A stretch of DNA of 48,331 nt, taken from positions 1-48,331 of the forward strand of contig CAIYPP010000093.1 in NCBI GenBank assembly GCA_903928115.1, in the 5' to 3' direction. Of this stretch, positions 44,982 to 48,331 are shown one piece after another. The DNA comes from an uncultured Planctomycetota bacterium. Its GTDB lineage: Bacteria > Planctomycetota > UBA1135 > GCA-002686595. Position numbers and translations under genes: made by a program. The notes under the pieces are model-generated. The model was not told the DNA's origin. It saw only the letters and a list, made by a program, of their open reading frames with translations, and made no database searches. Each line of letters begins with the position of its first letter. The stretch's first letter is position 1.

Positions 44982-46219
44982 CCGCCGACTCCTCCGCGCC
45001 GCCACTTGCCCACGAGCTCGTGCGCATGCATGGAGAGCGCAATGGCGAACGCGATCGACACCGCGAAGAAGATTGCGGTGAAGATCTTGCGATCGCGGAA
45101 GATCCGGTTCTTCGTCGCAAGGTTTTCCAAGGTCTGGTCGACCATGGCCTGTCCGCGATTCAGCACGTCGTCGAGCGCGTCGGGATCGAGCGTGTGCGTC
45201 ATCGTGCGAGCTCGCACGAGCAGACCCCGCGCTTCCTCGAGGTAGCCCCGCTCGATCCCGAGGAACAGCCCACGCTCCGCAGCCGTCGCGATGGCGCTGT
45301 CGGCACCGCGAATCGTCGCTTCGAGCTTGCGAACGTCGGTGTCCAGCCTGCGTGCCACGGCGAGCCCCTTGTCCGTTTCCTCCGAGTGACACGCGGTGCA
45401 CCCGCCTTCCACCGAGCCGACGAACATGTCCGTCGAGGGCGGGCGCGCTCCGTGATCACCGTGGCACGCCGTGCACGTGACCGCCGCCTTCGCGCCGGCG
45501 GCGCGGGCATGCGGACTGCGCTCGTAGTACTCCTGTACGACGCTGTGGCAGCCACCGCACGTGCTCTCGATCTCCCCAACGCGCGGCGGCAGCGCTCCGT
45601 GAGAGCCGTGACAGCTCGAGCAGGACGGGGCGGCGCTCTGCGCCTTGGCGATGAGGGCGTCGCCGTGCACGGAAGCACGGAAGCTCGCCACCTGATCCGC
45701 CGGAAGTCCGTGCGCGACCATGCGCTCGGCGTCCGAGTGGCACTTGCCGCAGGTCTCCGGTTGGCGGCGCGGATGAATCGGCGAGAGCGGGTCGTCCACG
45801 CCCAAGACGTCGTGGCTGCCGTGGCAAGTCACGCATGTCGCAACGTCGCTGTCATTCTTCAACGCAAGCGCCGCGCCGTGCTGGCTCGTCCAATACAGCG
45901 AGAGCTGATCCGTGCGCAGTCCGAAGTGCCGCATCTGGTCGACATCGGAGTGACACCCTCCGCAAGACTCGACGGACTGGCGCGCGTCGCGCAGAGGCCG
46001 CAGCGCGTCGCCGTGCGCCTTCGCAACATCGACTTCGCCCGCATTTCCGCCGTGGCACGTGATGCAGTCCAGCCCAGCGCGCGAATGCACGCTCTCCAGC
46101 GCGTGCTTCGCGGGTTCGCCGTGGCACGTGATGCAGTTCTGAGCGCGCGAGTCGGCACGCAAAGTCGCCCCGTGCACCAGCGCGATCGAGACCAGAATGC
46201 TTGCGAGGGCGCGCTTCAT
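44978..46219 (-). CDS. 9-heme membrane-anchored cytochrome c
   Basis: This 413-residue protein has an N-terminal signal sequence (MKRALASILVSIALVHGA), nine CXXCH motifs (from NCITCH to GCTACH) in the first two thirds, a helical linker (about 285-370) and one C-terminal transmembrane helix (FTAIFFAVSIAFAIALSM). It is therefore held in the membrane by its tail with hemes in the periplasm. It overlaps the upstream cytochrome b C-terminal gene by 4 bp (46216-46219) and the downstream multiheme gene by 4 bp, an arrangement that supports one complex with matched stoichiometry. Its place next to the Rieske/cytochrome b genes suggests it replaces cytochrome c1 as the acceptor. Confidence 0.88.
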   Translation of the reverse strand: MKRALASILVSIALVHGATLRADSRAQNCITCHGEPAKHALESVHSRAGLDCITCHGGNAGEVDVAKAHGDALRPLRDARQSVESCGGCHSDVDQMRHFGLRTDQLSLYWTSQHGAALALKNDSDVATCVTCHGSHDVLGVDDPLSPIHPRRQPETCGKCHSDAERMVAHGLPADQVASFRASVHGDALIAKAQSAAPSCSSCHGSHGALPPRVGEIESTCGGCHSVVQEYYERSPHARAAGAKAAVTCTACHGDHGARPPSTDMFVGSVEGGCTACHSEETDKGLAVARRLDTDVRKLEATIRGADSAIATAAERGLFLGIERGYLEEARGLLVRARTMTHTLDPDALDDVLNRGQAMVDQTLENLATKNRIFRDRKIFTAIFFAVSIAFAIALSMHAHELVGKWRRGGVGG

Positions 46220-46791
46220 GCCGCACCTCCGACCGCGAGCCAGCCGATCGCAAAGAGCAACGCAGCCACGGCCCCCACGACGACGAGCCGCGGACGATCC
46301 GCCTTTCGATCGAGTCGAGGGAGCGCCACGAAAAGAGCCAACACCGCGACCATGACCGTCCAGGCGAGCCACGACAGCGACTGCGGGAAAAGCGCCAGGA
46401 AGCCGGTGGCCGCTCGCCCATACCAAGGCACGACGACCTCGGACGGCGGCGTCCGGAGATCGATCGCGATGCCGATGCCGGGAGGGAGTTGACCCGCGAG
46501 CAGCACGAGCACCGCCACGACCACGATCCAGATCGCGAACCACTGCAGCGCGTGATACGGGTAGAAACGGTGCCCCTCGCGGCGAATCCGCGGGCCCGAT
46601 GTCGCGACGATGCCCTCGACGGCATCGTGCGTGAAGACCTTGCCGGGGCTCGCCACGCGACCGCAGAGCACGTGGAGGACGGGCTTGCCAGCAGCGCGTA
46701 CGCGGCGCGTCTCCACGCCCTGCGCACGAAGCTCCTCCTCCACCGCCTGCACCTGCTCGGGCTTCGCCCCGCGCTCGAAGACGATCATCAT
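46216..46791 (-). CDS. Cytochrome b C-terminal (subunit IV-like) with DAHP-synthase-type N-terminal domain
   Basis: This 191-residue protein begins with about 75 residues resembling the ferredoxin-like N-terminal domain of DAHP synthase (MMIVFERGAKPEQVQAVEEEL, then HVLCG). A cytochrome b C-terminal part follows, with FYPYHALQWF, three hydrophobic helices (about 80-102, 142-160, 167-188) and a degenerate quinol-site motif VVVPWYGRA where PEWY is expected; the Glu is missing. It overlaps the cytochrome b N-terminal gene by 4 bp (46788-46791; ATGATG start). It should pair with the N-terminal half as in b6f-type complexes. The N-terminal fusion is unusual for this subunit. Confidence 0.8.
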   Translation of the reverse strand: MMIVFERGAKPEQVQAVEEELRAQGVETRRVRAAGKPVLHVLCGRVASPGKVFTHDAVEGIVATSGPRIRREGHRFYPYHALQWFAIWIVVVAVLVLLAGQLPPGIGIAIDLRTPPSEVVVPWYGRAATGFLALFPQSLSWLAWTVMVAVLALFVALPRLDRKADRPRLVVVGAVAALLFAIGWLAVGGAA

Positions 46792-47426
46792 GCTCCACCT
46801 GCCCACGCGCGTCGCATGTCCCGCACGATCAGCGCCAAGTTGGACATGAGCAGCATCCACACGAGCCACGGCGCAAACAGAGCGTGCGCGGTCCACGTGC
46901 GGCTCAGAGTCGATGCATTCACCTCGCTGCCGCCACGCACAACGTCCGCGACGCCTCGTCCGATGAACGGGATCGTCTCGATATCTGCGAGGAACTCGCG
47001 CACGACCCAATACGCTTGATTGTCCCAGACAAGCAGCTCGCCGGTGAACGACAGCACGACAACGAGCACCATGACGAGCGCGCCGAGGTACCAATACCAC
47101 TCGCGCCCTCGATAGCGAGCGCCCCACAGCGCGCGGGCGAGGTGCAGGCAGCAGACCAGAATCAGACCGGAGGACACCCAGTGATGCAGTCCGCGGAGGA
47201 GCCAACCCCAGCTCACGTCGCGCATGATGAACTGCATGCTCTCCGAGACCGCCTCCGGAGACGGTTGGTAGTACAGCGAAAGCAGAATGCCCGTGAAGAC
47301 CTGCAGAAGGAACAGCGCGAGGATCAGCACGCTCATTCCGAGGTCGCCCCGCAGTTCGTGCGGAATGGGAGCGCGCAGCGCGCCGCGCGCGAGGGAGAGA
47401 ATCCCAGAGTTCGCGGGTGCAGCCAT
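46788..47426 (-). CDS. Cytochrome b N-terminal half (b6-like)
   Basis: This 212-residue membrane protein matches the four-helix b6-type core: SVLILALFLLQVFTGILLSL (helix A, with the conserved Gly region), GLHHWVSSGLILVCCLHLAR (helix B, two His 14 apart), the FTGELLVWDNQAYW helix C region, and helix D with TAHALFAPWLVWMLLMSN. The expected second His of helix D, 14 to 15 residues after the first, is Ser/Asn, so one ligand of the high-potential b heme is absent. The start at 47426 lies 3 bp after the Rieske stop, so the genes are closely coupled. The bis-His pattern otherwise fits the family. Confidence 0.85.
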   Translation of the reverse strand: MAAPANSGILSLARGALRAPIPHELRGDLGMSVLILALFLLQVFTGILLSLYYQPSPEAVSESMQFIMRDVSWGWLLRGLHHWVSSGLILVCCLHLARALWGARYRGREWYWYLGALVMVLVVVLSFTGELLVWDNQAYWVVREFLADIETIPFIGRGVADVVRGGSEVNASTLSRTWTAHALFAPWLVWMLLMSNLALIVRDMRRAWAGGA

Positions 47427-47429
47427 CGC

Positions 47430-48080
47430 TCAGGACCCCCGCCGTAAGTAGAGGTCACCGCCGAGTTCTTCGACCGGAAACGTCGGCAGGGGCATGGACG
47501 CGGGTCCGCGCACCACATTTCCGTGCACGTCGAACGCACCGCCATGGCACGGACACTCGAGCAGATTGCGCTTCTCGTTCCACTCGAGATGGCACACGTT
47601 CATGTGCGTGCAGATCGCGCTGGTCGCGTAGAAGCGGCCGCTCTCGTCGCGCACGAGCAGCATCGAGCGTCCGAAGAGCAACAGCGGCTTGGAGGTCCGA
47701 CGCCCCATCTCGTCGCGGGTCGCCACCTTGACGAGATTGCCCTCACCGAGCATCCCCTTGGGCGGCATCAAGAAGCCGACCACGGGGACCGAGGCCCCCA
47801 TCGCCGTGAGCAACCCCAAGCCCACCGCGAGCCCCGTCATCATCCGCCGCCGCACCCGCAGTCGCTGGTACTCCTGCCGCGACAGGATCGGAATCACGTC
47901 GACGCTCGGCTGGTCGCGAAGCGCCGCCTCCAGCGCCGCAGGGTCGCCGTCCCCGGAGATCGCCAGCAACGTCTGATCCTCGCCACGCGAGACCTCACAT
48001 TGCCAGCCGAGCAGCTCGACCGTGCGTCGTAGGCTGTCGAGGAGCTCATCGGTGGCTCGGGGATCTAGGACGAGGATCAT
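47430..48080 (-). CDS. Rieske iron-sulfur protein with DAHP-synthase-type N-terminal domain
   Basis: The 216-residue protein has three parts. Residues 1-75 resemble the DAHP synthase N-terminal ferredoxin-like domain (MILVLDPRATDELLDSLRRT, SRGEDQTLLAISGD, VDVIPILSRQEYQRLRVR). A Tat-like RRRMM precedes a transmembrane anchor (about 80-103). The Rieske domain follows with cluster ligands C157/H159 in CTHMNVC and C176/H179 in CPCHG; C163 and C178 would form the disulfide. Box I has one residue more than the usual CTHLGC. It oxidises quinol within a bc complex. It is upstream of the cytochrome b genes and 74 bp from the Cys-rich gene at the window end. The ATG at 48080 lacks an obvious Shine-Dalgarno. 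Confidence 0.88.
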   Translation of the reverse strand: MILVLDPRATDELLDSLRRTVELLGWQCEVSRGEDQTLLAISGDGDPAALEAALRDQPSVDVIPILSRQEYQRLRVRRRMMTGLAVGLGLLTAMGASVPVVGFLMPPKGMLGEGNLVKVATRDEMGRRTSKPLLLFGRSMLLVRDESGRFYATSAICTHMNVCHLEWNEKRNLLECPCHGGAFDVHGNVVRGPASMPLPTFPVEELGGDLYLRRGS

Positions 48081-48154
48081 CGCGCACTCGCTGGGAGGAA
48101 GGAGGCTCGACGTCGGCGGAGTTCGCCCCGCCGCCGTCGGTCCTCGGGGGTCAC

Positions 48155-48331
48155 TCAGCCATCGACGCCACACTTGCCTTCGGCGCACTCCGCGGTCGGG
48201 CACTTGTCGCCGCAGCCGCACTTCTTCGCGAGCGCCTTCTTCTCGGCCTCGCTGCGCTCCTTCTTCGGATTGAGGTGGCGTGTTTCTTCGAGCCGCTTGA
48301 AGTAGCAGAACGGCTTGTACGTCGGGCTCTC
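48155..48331 (-). CDS. Cys-rich protein C-terminus, 5' part beyond the window
   Basis: A minus-strand frame runs from the window edge to a stop at 48155-48157, giving the last 58 residues of a protein. The visible part contains FCYFKRLEETRHLNPKKE, a basic/acidic helix, and a tail with six Cys in CGCGDKCPTAECAEGKCG. Cys spacing resembles a small metal-binding knuckle or metallothionein-like tail; no family is assigned. It is in the same direction as, and 74 bp upstream of, the Rieske gene, so it is probably the preceding operon member. Its codon third positions are strongly G/C, which supports real coding. Confidence 0.6.
   Translation of the reverse strand, partial: ESPTYKPFCYFKRLEETRHLNPKKERSEAEKKALAKKCGCGDKCPTAECAEGKCGVDG

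Noticed and set aside
40744..45245. Long plus-strand frames opposite the multiheme cytochrome genes
   Set aside because: The heme motifs are all in frame on the minus strand. The plus-strand translations are Arg/His/Ala-rich and repetitive.
40717..48331. A nitrite reductase or hydroxylamine oxidoreductase among the multiheme proteins
   Set aside because: No CXXCK motif typical of NrfA-type nitrite reductase was seen, and no hydroxylamine oxidoreductase-like arrangement was recognised. They look like electron carriers.

Overview
The window is one high-GC bacterial chromosome segment holding 34 protein-coding genes, two of them cut by the window ends. I saw no rRNA, tRNA, insertion sequence, CRISPR array or prophage. 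The gene mix suggests a Planctomycetota-like, heterotrophic, Gram-negative-type bacterium: a sulfatase-fold hydrolase, a SUMF1-domain protein, a Tat-exported Gfo/Idh/MocA oxidoreductase, large secreted proteins with FG-GAP or thrombospondin-3 repeats, many lipoproteins and a large multiheme cytochrome set. The taxonomic guess is inference from gene families, not from a marker gene. Long open frames on the wrong strand are common here because GC is so high, so genes were chosen by protein-family match, start context and non-overlap.

Layout. 1-4913: sulfatase-like hydrolase (5' end missing), Tat Gfo/Idh/MocA protein, ApbE lipoprotein, SUMF1 protein. 4926-6623: secreted seven-repeat FG-GAP protein. 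6856-10680: branched-chain 2-oxoacid dehydrogenase operon (E1 alpha, E1 beta, E2). 11055-15016: small secreted protein, renalase-like flavoprotein, lipoyl synthase and DUF3810 membrane protein. 15032-16948: TMTC-like membrane TPR protein. 17331-23337: a probable lipid-modification locus made of phosphatidylserine decarboxylase, an Mpo1/DUF962-like membrane protein, a membrane-anchored class-III aminotransferase and a PHP-GT4 fusion glycosyltransferase. 23514-26834: PhoD phosphatase and a secreted LTD/TSP3 protein. 27031-29262: monomeric isocitrate dehydrogenase. 29578-31886: a small GWT-motif protein, two paralogous zinc-ribbon proteins and a PARG-like protein. 31883-37277: hemerythrin divergent from pyruvate:ferredoxin oxidoreductase and its dihydroorotate-dehydrogenase-like partner. 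37355-40678: S8 protease lipoprotein and PrcB-like lipoprotein, convergent. 40717-48331: a minus-strand respiratory operon.

The most notable region is the respiratory operon. It encodes a Rieske protein, a split cytochrome b (N- and C-terminal halves) and three multiheme c-type cytochromes with 9, 17 (plus one CX4CH) and 13 CXXCH motifs, the last fused to a b-type membrane domain. The Rieske protein and the cytochrome b C-terminal half each begin with a domain resembling the ferredoxin-like N-terminal domain of DAHP synthase. The cytochrome b half lacks one of the four expected heme-ligating histidines, and the C-terminal half lacks the Glu of the PEWY quinol-site motif. Together these point to a divergent bc-type complex wired to a multiheme electron conduit.

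Other highlights are a bacterial PARG-type ADP-ribose glycohydrolase candidate with an altered signature (QDE for QEE, disrupted GGG), the putative lipid locus, and an approximately 140-residue secreted domain found in three separate proteins of the window. Genes are tightly packed: convergent pairs are 9-19 bp apart or overlap by 4 bp, and where the gap is larger a strong perfect inverted repeat usually sits in it.
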